Source: Bacteroidetes bacterium GWA2_40_15
GTDB taxonomy: Bacteria > Bacteroidota > Bacteroidia > Bacteroidales > VadinHA17
Assembly: GCA_001768195.1 (NCBI GenBank)
Contig: MENI01000094.1
Coordinates: 39,912-76,731, forward strand
Direction of reading: 5' to 3'
Length of the DNA stretch: 36,820 nt
Shown: in pieces, positions 25,374 to 33,236 of the stretch
Layout: the number at the start of each line of letters is the position of its first letter
Position numbering within the stretch: the stretch's first letter is position 1
Position numbers and translations under genes: made by a program
The notes under the pieces: generated by a model
What the model was told of the DNA's origin: nothing
Databases searched by the model: none
Seen by the model: only the letters and a program-made list of their open reading frames with translations

Positions 25374-26657
25374 ATGAATATTAATGATGTAAAAGCACTG
25401 AAAGAAGAGGCTGAATACCACCTTTTAAACGAATTGCTCCCCTTCTGGACTACCCGTTTTGAAGATAAGATAAATGGAGGTTTTATTACCCATTTTGATG
25501 AAAAGGGAAATGATTCCGGAGAAGACGAAAAATCACTTATCGCTCAGTCCCGCTGTCTCTATACAATCTCTTCAGCATACAGGGCAGGTTACGGAGGAGA
25601 AGAATTTGCCAGGCTGGCAAGACACGGAGCTGATTTTCTTATCAATAAAATGTGGGACAGGGATCATGGGGGGTTCTTCTGGATGATGGACCGTAAAGGA
25701 AACCCTGTAATTGATCAAAAGATTATTTACGGTCATAGTTTTGCCATCTATTCCCTGAGTGAGTATACACTTGCAACAGGAGATCACAGAGGTATAGAAT
25801 ATGCAGAGAAGGTATTCGACCTTTTACAGAAGTACTGTGTTGATTCAATGTATGGAGGATACCTGGAGATGTTTCACCGCGACTGGACATTATGTGGTCC
25901 CGGCAGTCAGGGAGGGGACAGGAAAACACTGGATGTGCATATGCATCTTATGGAGGCTTTTACAACTCTTTACGAATGTACCGGTAAAGATGTGCACAGA
26001 CGAAAGCTTCTCGAGGATATTGATCTTCTGTTGAACCGGTTTATTCATCCTGTTTACAAAACAGGGATACCTCAGTTTTACAGGGACTGGTCTGTGGCAC
26101 CGCAGATTAAATTCGATATCATATGGGGATGGGACAGATTTTCGGAAGATTCACAGAAGTTGAATGCAACAGATAACACCAGTTACGGGCATAACACTGA
26201 ATTTGCCTGGCTGCTGATCCATGCGCTGGACATTCTGAAGATAAATCCTGAAAACTACCGTGATCTTTTCAGAACAATTTTTGATCATACTTCTGTTAAT
26301 GGCATTGATTATGAATATGGTGGTGTTTATGTCGAAGGACCTCATGCCGGGGGTGTCTACGATCGTGAAAAGGAATTCTGGCAGCAGGCTGAAGTATTAA
26401 TAGGGATGCTTGACGGCGTTATAATGTTCAGTGACGAAAAATACTGGAATGCCTATAAAATGGTTCATCGCTTTGTTTTAGATAAAATGGTTAACAAAGG
26501 AGTGGGAGAGTGGTATCCTCTTATGACCAGGGATGGTAAACCGGTCTGGACACATATGAGTCATTCCTGGAAAATCAACTATCATACAGTTAGATCAATG
26601 ATCCAGAGTATTATACGTCTGGATAAAATCTTGTCAGGTAAAATATCCTGGATATGA
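25374..26657 (+). CDS. AGE-family sugar 2-epimerase (N-acylglucosamine/cellobiose 2-epimerase-like)
   Basis: This 427-residue (alpha/alpha)6-barrel enzyme is predicted to epimerise C2 of an aldose, N-acyl-hexosamine or reducing-end disaccharide. Residues matching the family active site are Arg60, His191 in LDVHMHLMEAF, His273 with Glu276 in YGHNTEFAW, Trp336/Glu340 in FWQQAEVL and His404 in INYHTVR. Two or more catalytic His at the barrel rim are the hallmark of both AGE and cellobiose 2-epimerase. The length lies between the AGE (about 400) and cellobiose 2-epimerase (about 410) types. No SD is obvious. It is followed 24 bases later by the sodium symporter, so its substrate probably arrives by that route. 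The specific sugar is not decided. Confidence 0.83.
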   Translation: MNINDVKALKEEAEYHLLNELLPFWTTRFEDKINGGFITHFDEKGNDSGEDEKSLIAQSRCLYTISSAYRAGYGGEEFARLARHGADFLINKMWDRDHGGFFWMMDRKGNPVIDQKIIYGHSFAIYSLSEYTLATGDHRGIEYAEKVFDLLQKYCVDSMYGGYLEMFHRDWTLCGPGSQGGDRKTLDVHMHLMEAFTTLYECTGKDVHRRKLLEDIDLLLNRFIHPVYKTGIPQFYRDWSVAPQIKFDIIWGWDRFSEDSQKLNATDNTSYGHNTEFAWLLIHALDILKINPENYRDLFRTIFDHTSVNGIDYEYGGVYVEGPHAGGVYDREKEFWQQAEVLIGMLDGVIMFSDEKYWNAYKMVHRFVLDKMVNKGVGEWYPLMTRDGKPVWTHMSHSWKINYHTVRSMIQSIIRLDKILSGKISWI

Positions 26658-26681
26658 TTATGAAATTGTCACTTAATTATT

Positions 26682-28295
26682 ATGGAATTAACTCTCACAA
26701 GTCTTGACTGGATTGTACTTTCATTAGTACTTGGAGGCAGCCTCACCTACGGTCTGTATATGGCTTATCTGAAGAAAGCTGGCAAGGACAGTTCCAGCTT
26801 TTTTCTTGGAGGGAGGTCAATAAAATGGCCCATAGTAGGTGCTTCACTGTTTGCTACCAACATCGGTGCTGAACATCTGGTGGGTTTATCAGGTGACTCT
26901 TACCGGTATGGTTTGTCTGCCGGCCTTGTTGAACTGACTATGCCAATCACCCTGGGATTCAGCTGTGCAATCCTCTTTCCCTATTATATGAAGAACAAGA
27001 TTTTCACAATTCCTGAATTTCTTGAGTTACGTTATAACCGTCGGGCCAGAACATTTTTTTCAGGTTTAATGCTTATAATCAGCATTATGACAAAACTTGC
27101 TTTTACTCTTTTTGCAGGCGCCCTGGTTTTGAACAGCATCCTTGGCTGGAATATAATGGAGACAATCTTCTACATAGGACTGATAGTTGCCATCTTTACA
27201 ATTATAGGCGGATTTACTGCTGTGGCTTATACCGATGCAGTACAGGTAATAATAATGATAGCAGGTACATCCATAATGCTGCTGATAGGCCTTTTTAAAG
27301 TGGGAGGATTCAGTGGTCTGATGGATAAAGTACCGGAGATGATGACAATAGCCAAACCTTATGACGATCCGGTTTATCCATTCTGGGGTATTTTGGCCAC
27401 CGCATTTTATGCAGGTATTTTCTACTGGGGCATGGACCAGGTAAATGTACAGAGAGTACTTGCCGCCCCTGATCTTAAGAATGCCAGGTGGGGAGGTATG
27501 TTTGCTATATTTCTTAAGATGTTCCCGATATTTCTTTTCGCACTGCCGGGTGTTATTGCATACGCCTTGTTTCCCGGAGAACTGGAGGGTGATGCAACCA
27601 GGCAAACATTTGTTCTTTTGCTCGACAGGCTTCTTCCATCAGGATTGCGAGGGTTGTTAATGGCATCACTGCTTGCAGCCCTGATCACTTCACTTATCGG
27701 AGTTTTGAACTCAGTATCAACCCTGGTGGTGCGTGATTTTATTGTGGAATTCCGACCCGGATTCAGTGATAAAAAGCAGGTCTTCTATGGCCGGATTGTC
27801 ATTCTGATAATAACTATGCTCGGTATAGGAGCTGCTTATCTGGTATATATGAATGAAGAAGGACTTTTTAAATACCTTCAGACAATTTCAGCTTACCTGG
27901 TTATCCCGATATTTCCGGCTGTTTTCTTTGGTATCATAAGCAGGAAAGTAACCCTTAAGGCTGCTGCTGTTTCTGTTATTGCCGGTGTGATAATTGCAAC
28001 TGTTTTTGTTACAGATCAGTTGCTTGGTCCTGATACCGGCAGGGAGGTATTCCCATTCCTGCATCAGAAACTCACTTTAAACTTCGGGTACAGAGGCCTG
28101 TGGGCCGAAATATTTATCACAATAATCCTGTTTGTTGTATCAGCATTTACCGAGAAAACCTCCCCGGAAAAGCTCGAGAAGACAACTATTAATTATGCCG
28201 GGCGTATTGCGGCATTCGAAGGATTGTCTGATTGGCGTTTGCATCTGGCTGTTCTTTCTGCAATAACCCTTTGTATATACATCTGGCTATTGTGA
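26682..28295 (+). CDS. SGLT-type sodium:solute symporter
   Basis: This 537-residue inner-membrane transporter of the SSS family has about 14 hydrophobic segments. The opening SSFFLGGRSIKWPIVGASLF and FATNIGAEHLVGLSG are typical of the sugar-transporting SGLT group, and the FYWGMDQVNVQRVLAA segment is also characteristic of that group. It would couple sodium entry to uptake of a monosaccharide, sugar acid or small glycan. It is the last gene of the operon with the epimerase and the kinase-phosphatase. The stop lies one base from the stop of the convergent glycosyltransferase gene, so the two transcripts must overlap or terminate inside each other. Confidence 0.88.
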   Translation: MELTLTSLDWIVLSLVLGGSLTYGLYMAYLKKAGKDSSSFFLGGRSIKWPIVGASLFATNIGAEHLVGLSGDSYRYGLSAGLVELTMPITLGFSCAILFPYYMKNKIFTIPEFLELRYNRRARTFFSGLMLIISIMTKLAFTLFAGALVLNSILGWNIMETIFYIGLIVAIFTIIGGFTAVAYTDAVQVIIMIAGTSIMLLIGLFKVGGFSGLMDKVPEMMTIAKPYDDPVYPFWGILATAFYAGIFYWGMDQVNVQRVLAAPDLKNARWGGMFAIFLKMFPIFLFALPGVIAYALFPGELEGDATRQTFVLLLDRLLPSGLRGLLMASLLAALITSLIGVLNSVSTLVVRDFIVEFRPGFSDKKQVFYGRIVILIITMLGIGAAYLVYMNEEGLFKYLQTISAYLVIPIFPAVFFGIISRKVTLKAAAVSVIAGVIIATVFVTDQLLGPDTGREVFPFLHQKLTLNFGYRGLWAEIFITIILFVVSAFTEKTSPEKLEKTTINYAGRIAAFEGLSDWRLHLAVLSAITLCIYIWLL

Positions 28296-28296
28296 T

Positions 28297-29412
28297 TTAG
28301 ATATTAAAAACAAGATTAATCAGTTTCCTGGTGTTTGCCTGATTTGAATATTCCTCCTTGAGAATTCTTATCCTGTCAGAGATCATTTCTCCGGTAAATT
28401 CTTCATTCATCAGATAGTTTATTTTATCAATAATCTCCTTATGGGTCTCTGCAAGATGAAAAATAGTTCTGTCCGGGAAGTTCTCTACAGCCAGATTATT
28501 TACCAGGCAATGTCGGCCGGAGAAAAGTGCTATCAGGAGTTTCATTTTAAACCCATTGGATGTCATGGCAGGAGTCAGGTTAATCTGAGCATCTCTTATA
28601 AGTCTTTTCATTTCATCACCTTCCGGATTTGATACTATTCTTATGTTAGATCTTCCGGTGGCAATTGCCTGAAGCCTGGCCGGGGGATTTTTACCTGCTA
28701 TAATGCAATCGTATGGCAATTCGTTAAATACATTTGTTATAAGTGATTCAGCTGTAACAAGATTTTCATTTACCGAAAGATCGCCATGGTAAAGAATATA
28801 GTTCCCTTTCCCCGGTTTACTTGTAATTTTTTCATTTGGGTGAAAGGGAGATAAGTATATGACATTTTGACAGATGCTGCTGAAATAATTATGATCACCC
28901 TGACTTATTGTGAAATAATTAACAGATCCTTTTAACAATGTTTCGTATTTCTGAAGTTTTTTTGCTTCTATTATGTAATATAACTTTTTGAAAAGGTTTT
29001 GCTCATTATCTGCCAGCGATCTATAATAAAAGTGCTCAATATTATGGAGCCTTACAAATATATTGCGACTACTCAAATCGGGTTGATTCAGGAAATATGT
29101 GGTATGAAGTCCGTCAAAAAGAATCGGGAAATCGTTGGTTTTTAGCTTTTCCAGGAGCTTGACTGAATTCCTGCTCTTAATAATATACGGGATCCCTGAT
29201 AAATGATTCAGCACACCTGTTTTTCGCTGATAATAGTTCACTGATTCGCAAAGCGATTCCAGTTCCTCAGATCGTGACCGGCCATATTCAAAACAGTGAA
29301 GATGAATACGTACACCAGCTGCAGTTAACCATTTTATGCGGTAAAACGTATCTATCATTCCCCCATAATCAGGAGGGTAGGGAATGTTTAAAGTCACAAT
29401 ATTCAGATCCAT
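28297..29412 (-). CDS. GT-B fold glycosyltransferase (GT4-like)
   Basis: This 371-residue cytoplasmic or membrane-associated protein starts with IVTLNIPYPPDYGGMID, the acceptor-side glycine loop of GT4-like enzymes. The donor-binding C-terminal domain shows LYHGDLSVNEN (about residues 205-215), EGDEMKRLIRDAQINLTPA and NGFKMKLLIALFSGRHCLVN, which fits the conserved G-x-K-x-x-E-A-x-x-x-G region but with Leu/Ile in place of the usual Glu. This suggests a divergent member acting on a lipid-linked or surface-polysaccharide acceptor. It stands alone, not beside other glycosyltransferases. It is separated by 62 bases containing a heptad repeat from the ASKHA gene upstream. Confidence 0.72.
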   Translation of the reverse strand: MDLNIVTLNIPYPPDYGGMIDTFYRIKWLTAAGVRIHLHCFEYGRSRSEELESLCESVNYYQRKTGVLNHLSGIPYIIKSRNSVKLLEKLKTNDFPILFDGLHTTYFLNQPDLSSRNIFVRLHNIEHFYYRSLADNEQNLFKKLYYIIEAKKLQKYETLLKGSVNYFTISQGDHNYFSSICQNVIYLSPFHPNEKITSKPGKGNYILYHGDLSVNENLVTAESLITNVFNELPYDCIIAGKNPPARLQAIATGRSNIRIVSNPEGDEMKRLIRDAQINLTPAMTSNGFKMKLLIALFSGRHCLVNNLAVENFPDRTIFHLAETHKEIIDKINYLMNEEFTGEMISDRIRILKEEYSNQANTRKLINLVFNI

Positions 29413-29442
29413 CTTAATGATATCATTACTATCTCCTTCTTC

Positions 29443-29477
29443 CTTTAGCCTTTTGCCTTCCGCCTTTAGCCTTTTTA
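29443..29477. repeat. Heptanucleotide tandem array, CTTTNGC-type x5
   Basis: Five contiguous 7-mers: CTTTAGC, CTTTTGC, CTTCCGC, CTTTAGC, CTTTTTA. It runs into the last codon position of the ASKHA gene (stop 29475-29477) and shares period and pattern with the arrays at 14237-14355. Confidence 0.7.
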
Positions 29478-30971
29478 GAAGAACATATTCATCGCAAATT
29501 CTGTTGCAAAATCTTCATCACCAGCTAGTTCAATGTGTCTTGTTTTGCCCAGCAATTCTTTGATTATTTCATTAAATTTCACCGATTTAAGAGCCAGAAT
29601 AGCACCTGTTCCGGATGTATTTCCAAGTGGAATGATCCTCTCTTTCAATTCTGCCGGAAGCAGACCTATTCTGATTGCATTCCCGGTATTTATATAATTC
29701 CCGAATCCTCCGGCAAGAAAAAGAGCGTCGATCTGATCAAAGTTCATTCCTGCCTGCTTTAAAAGAATTTTTACTCCTGACGCGATTGCTGATTTGGCTA
29801 GTTGGACCTCCCTGATGTCATCCTGACTTAAAGAGATAGATTGTCCGGCAGCTGTCATGGATGCAGTTACAATTGTATAATCATTATCCATCTGCCCTTC
29901 AGTATTGATTCTGCCATTGTCACAAAGCCAGGCAACGATATCGATCAAACCTGATCCGCAGATACCTGCAGGTTTTTCATCGCCGATTACGGTATATCCG
30001 TCATCGCTGAAGGCAGAAATTGCTCCCTCAACTGCCCCCATACCACATGATATTCTGGCTCCTTCAAATGCAGGGCCGGCAGCAGTTGAACAGCATAATA
30101 CCGAATTCTCAGTAACCAGTGCAAGCTCCCCGTTAGTGCCAATGTCCATAAACAGGTAGTTCCTGTACTTTGCCGATGGTAATATAGATGCAAGTCCTGC
30201 AACAATATCAGCTCCGACAAATGCTGAAACAGAAGGTAAAACCTTTATCTCAGCTCCGGGCAGGCAATTCAGTCCGAGCTGATCACCTCTTAAGATCTGC
30301 TCATCCAGAAACTGTGCCTTAAATGGCGAAAGGGCAAGCGATTTTGGATTTACCCCAAGAAGCAGGTGAAGCATGGTGGTATTACCGGCAAAAACTATTT
30401 TTACAATTTCATTTGCTGATATCTCAGCATAATGTATCAGTTTTATCAATTCATTATTTATTGCACTTATTAGTTCATCCTGCAGAATTTTTATGCCACC
30501 CTCAGTTGTTGTTGTAAACTGAATCCGGGTAATAACATCCGCTCCGTATTTAGCCTGAGGATTCAGTATCGCCCTTGTTTCAGCAATTACACCGGTTATC
30601 AGGTTGACAATGTAAAGGACTATGGTGGTTGTACCAATATCAACTGCCACGCCATGTGGAAAGACCGACAGGTCGGCGCTTTTACCTGGCATAAGTGGTA
30701 ATATAACAGTATGCTGGTGTTGTTCAACCAGCACTTTAGCCTCTCTTCTGTCGGGGAGGATAACCTCAATTGATTCTGTCACCGGATAAAGACAAGAAGG
30801 TACAAGTCCCGCATTTCTTACCATCACGTTACATTTTCCACAGGTACCGTTTCCTCCACATGGAGAATATATTTCGAAGCCGTTTCTGCGAAAAATATCA
30901 ATTAGTAATTCTCCTGATTCACCTTCAATATGTTTTATTTTCCCATTGTAATGAACTGCAAGCTTTATCAT
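29475..30971 (-). CDS. 2Fe-2S/ASKHA-domain protein (RACo-like corrinoid reductive activase)
   Basis: This 498-residue cytoplasmic protein has an N-terminal plant-type ferredoxin domain with Cys38, Cys44, Cys47 and Cys60 (CX5CX2CX12C), followed by an ASKHA ATPase core starting at AVDIGTTTIVLYIVN and the phosphate/adenosine motifs FMDIGTNGEL and FLAGGFGNYI. Such proteins couple ATP hydrolysis to one-electron reduction of inactivated cob(II)alamin in methyltransferases. Usually a corrinoid protein or methyltransferase is adjacent; none is here. The real start is the ATG at 30971; the TTG at 30986 is in frame but less likely. A TATATTTG box (31010-31003) on the minus strand could be the -7 element of its own promoter. 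Confidence 0.83.
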   Translation of the reverse strand: MIKLAVHYNGKIKHIEGESGELLIDIFRRNGFEIYSPCGGNGTCGKCNVMVRNAGLVPSCLYPVTESIEVILPDRREAKVLVEQHQHTVILPLMPGKSADLSVFPHGVAVDIGTTTIVLYIVNLITGVIAETRAILNPQAKYGADVITRIQFTTTTEGGIKILQDELISAINNELIKLIHYAEISANEIVKIVFAGNTTMLHLLLGVNPKSLALSPFKAQFLDEQILRGDQLGLNCLPGAEIKVLPSVSAFVGADIVAGLASILPSAKYRNYLFMDIGTNGELALVTENSVLCCSTAAGPAFEGARISCGMGAVEGAISAFSDDGYTVIGDEKPAGICGSGLIDIVAWLCDNGRINTEGQMDNDYTIVTASMTAAGQSISLSQDDIREVQLAKSAIASGVKILLKQAGMNFDQIDALFLAGGFGNYINTGNAIRIGLLPAELKERIIPLGNTSGTGAILALKSVKFNEIIKELLGKTRHIELAGDEDFATEFAMNMFF

Positions 30972-31022
30972 ATTGTCATACTTCAAAATTCTATAAATGC
31001 TGCAAATATATTCTAAAGCTTT

Positions 31023-33233
31023 TTACGAAAGGAATAAGGCTAGAATTTCATAAATCTGTGCCTGATCTTTAATATTGTACAAGGCTTTTGAAGGCTCGCT
31101 TCCGACTTTTATCGATATTCCGGATTCCGGCATGATCTTAAAAAGATCTTCATCTGTGCGATCATCTCCTATTGCGAGGATAAAATCATAATTTTCCTTG
31201 CTTATTAACGAGGAGCCTGCTGTTCCTTTGTCGTACAACATACTCTTGACTTCAAGAACCTTATCGCCTTCCAGCATCAGGAGATTTGATTCGCTTTTTA
31301 TTATCTCAGTCAGGTCATCTTTTAACTCATTGATCCTCATTGAAGCCGTATCCTCATCAACATTCCGGTAATGCCATACAATAGAAGCATATTTCTCCTC
31401 TATCATTGAACCATTGCATCTGTCAACATAGTGGTCAAGTACCGGCAGTATTTTTTCTTTCCATGACAGATCCAATTCTATATTTATGCTCCAATTACCA
31501 CCAGGATATTTAATAAAAAAACCATGCTCCGCAACCAGAATTACATCAAGTTTTTTAAACTGATCCTCAATGAATTTCTGCTCCCTGCCACTGATTATGG
31601 CTACCGTGTTTCGTTTATCTGATGCTATGCTTTTAAGCTGACTTTCGGTTTTTTTATTCAGCAGTGCCATTTCAGGAAGAGCGGCAATAGGTGTCAATGT
31701 GCCATCGTAATCAATAAGAAAAAGACGTTTTTGTGATTTTTGATATCTGGTTTTAATGGACTCTAACGTATCACTGTTCAAAAATTCCACCTGCAGTTTT
31801 TTTTGTTCATTTCTTACCTCATAGACCTGGTTAAAAAAATCAGTGGCCCATGTAAAAACGTTATAACGTTTCAGCCTGTCCTGCATCTTGGATATTTTTC
31901 TCCTTTTCTCTTCAAGTGACATGGAAAGAGCCTTATCAATGGCTACTGATGTCTCTTCAATATCATTGGGATTTATTATTATTGCTTCAGTAAGTTCAAC
32001 AGCCGCACCTGCCATCTCGCTGAGCACCAGCATTCCTGAACTTTCATACTGGCTGGCAATATACTCCTTAGCCACGAGATTCATCCCGTCCCTAAGGGGG
32101 GTGATTAACCCTACGTCGCTGTGATCATACAGTGCGACCAGTTCATTGAATGGTACAGATTTATACTGATAAATAACAGGACGCCAGCTCAGGTTGCTGT
32201 ATTTGCCATTAATGCGACCAACAGTAGCTTCAATCTCTTTTTTTATCTCCCGGTAGGACTCAATATTATCTCTTGAGGGAATCACAATCATATTAAAGAC
32301 CACCTTATAATGCCAGTTAGGGAATTTTTCGAGAAAATGGTCATACGCCTCAAGTCTTTTTATGAAACCTTTTGAATAATCAAGCCTGTCTACCGAAAAG
32401 ATCAGTTTATTATCGGCAAGATGCTTTTGCAGTTTTTTTCTCTGGTTTCTTGTTTTACCTGATGAACAGGCAGTATGGAATTTATCAAAATCGATGCCTA
32501 AAGGAAAGGAATCAGCTTTGAATATTCTGGTGTCGGAGTATATATGATTCTGATCAGTTTTGTATCCCAGGGTTCGTTTTATTGACTTTAAAAAATGCTG
32601 TGTATAATCATTTGTATGAAAGCCAATAATATCGGCTCCGGTCATACCGGTAAGAATAGCTTCACGCCATTGTCTGGGGAACAGGCGGAACAACTCAAAT
32701 GAAGGAAACGGGATGTGAAGAAAGAATCCGATATTGGTGTCTGGATACGACTGTCTTATCATATCGGGCAGCAGGAATAAATGGTAATCATGAATCCAGA
32801 TAAAATCTCCCGGCCGTATAATATTCTGTAATTTTTTATAGAACAGATTATTTGCTTCCTTATATGCTTCAAAATATTTATTATCAAAAACCGTACTCTG
32901 AGGGAAATAATGAAACAGGGGCCATATTACATTATTGCAATAGCCACTATAGTATTTGTCATTGATTTTCTTTGGTATTTCAACAGGGAAAAGATCAAAA
33001 CTCGGATTAATATTTTCTTCTCCCAGATTACTGTCACCGGTACCTACCCAAAGGATTTTAGATTTGACAACCTTATCCTGATTCATTCTTTCCGACAAGG
33101 ACAGTATAGCAGAGACTAATCCGCCTGAGTTCTGAACAGCCATGTGCTTGTTTTTCTTTTTAATAAGCCTGAAGGGTAACCTGTAGGCTACAATTATAAT
33201 TCGCTTATAATCAATTTTATTAATTGTTTTCAT
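31023..33233 (-). CDS. otsAB: Bifunctional trehalose-6-phosphate synthase/phosphatase
   Basis: This 736-residue fusion makes trehalose from UDP-glucose (or another NDP-glucose) and glucose-6-phosphate, then removes the phosphate. Residues 1 to about 485 are a GT20 synthase: RLPFRL and QNSGGLVSA at the start, FIWIHDYHLFLLP, DRLDYSKGF and LRDGMNLVAKEY. Residues about 500-736 are a HAD trehalose-phosphatase: motif I in LIDYDGTLTP (near residue 506), IISGRE, and GDDRTDEDLF. Both halves look intact. The ATG lies three bases after the GH15 stop, so it is cotranscribed and probably coupled. In Bacteroidota such fusions are the standard trehalose route, used for osmotic and desiccation protection. 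Confidence 0.92.
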   Translation of the reverse strand: MKTINKIDYKRIIIVAYRLPFRLIKKKNKHMAVQNSGGLVSAILSLSERMNQDKVVKSKILWVGTGDSNLGEENINPSFDLFPVEIPKKINDKYYSGYCNNVIWPLFHYFPQSTVFDNKYFEAYKEANNLFYKKLQNIIRPGDFIWIHDYHLFLLPDMIRQSYPDTNIGFFLHIPFPSFELFRLFPRQWREAILTGMTGADIIGFHTNDYTQHFLKSIKRTLGYKTDQNHIYSDTRIFKADSFPLGIDFDKFHTACSSGKTRNQRKKLQKHLADNKLIFSVDRLDYSKGFIKRLEAYDHFLEKFPNWHYKVVFNMIVIPSRDNIESYREIKKEIEATVGRINGKYSNLSWRPVIYQYKSVPFNELVALYDHSDVGLITPLRDGMNLVAKEYIASQYESSGMLVLSEMAGAAVELTEAIIINPNDIEETSVAIDKALSMSLEEKRRKISKMQDRLKRYNVFTWATDFFNQVYEVRNEQKKLQVEFLNSDTLESIKTRYQKSQKRLFLIDYDGTLTPIAALPEMALLNKKTESQLKSIASDKRNTVAIISGREQKFIEDQFKKLDVILVAEHGFFIKYPGGNWSINIELDLSWKEKILPVLDHYVDRCNGSMIEEKYASIVWHYRNVDEDTASMRINELKDDLTEIIKSESNLLMLEGDKVLEVKSMLYDKGTAGSSLISKENYDFILAIGDDRTDEDLFKIMPESGISIKVGSEPSKALYNIKDQAQIYEILALFLS

Positions 33234-33236
33234 GCC

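Noticed and set aside
27066-27605. 179-codon minus-strand frame
   Set aside because: It lies wholly inside the sodium symporter gene and has a Cys/His-rich composition typical of an antisense shadow.
12246-28295. Sialic-acid catabolism system from a NAL-family aldolase, an AGE epimerase and an SSS symporter
   Set aside because: The aldolase is 8 kb away on the other strand, is longer than NanA and has an altered substrate motif. There is no sialidase, NagA or NagB, and the kinase is HldE-like, not ROK.
31003-31010. Firm promoter for the ASKHA gene
   Set aside because: The TATATTTG box is perfect, but no acceptable -33 box lies 19-21 bases upstream and the leader would be only about 26 bases, so it is noted only in the gene entry.
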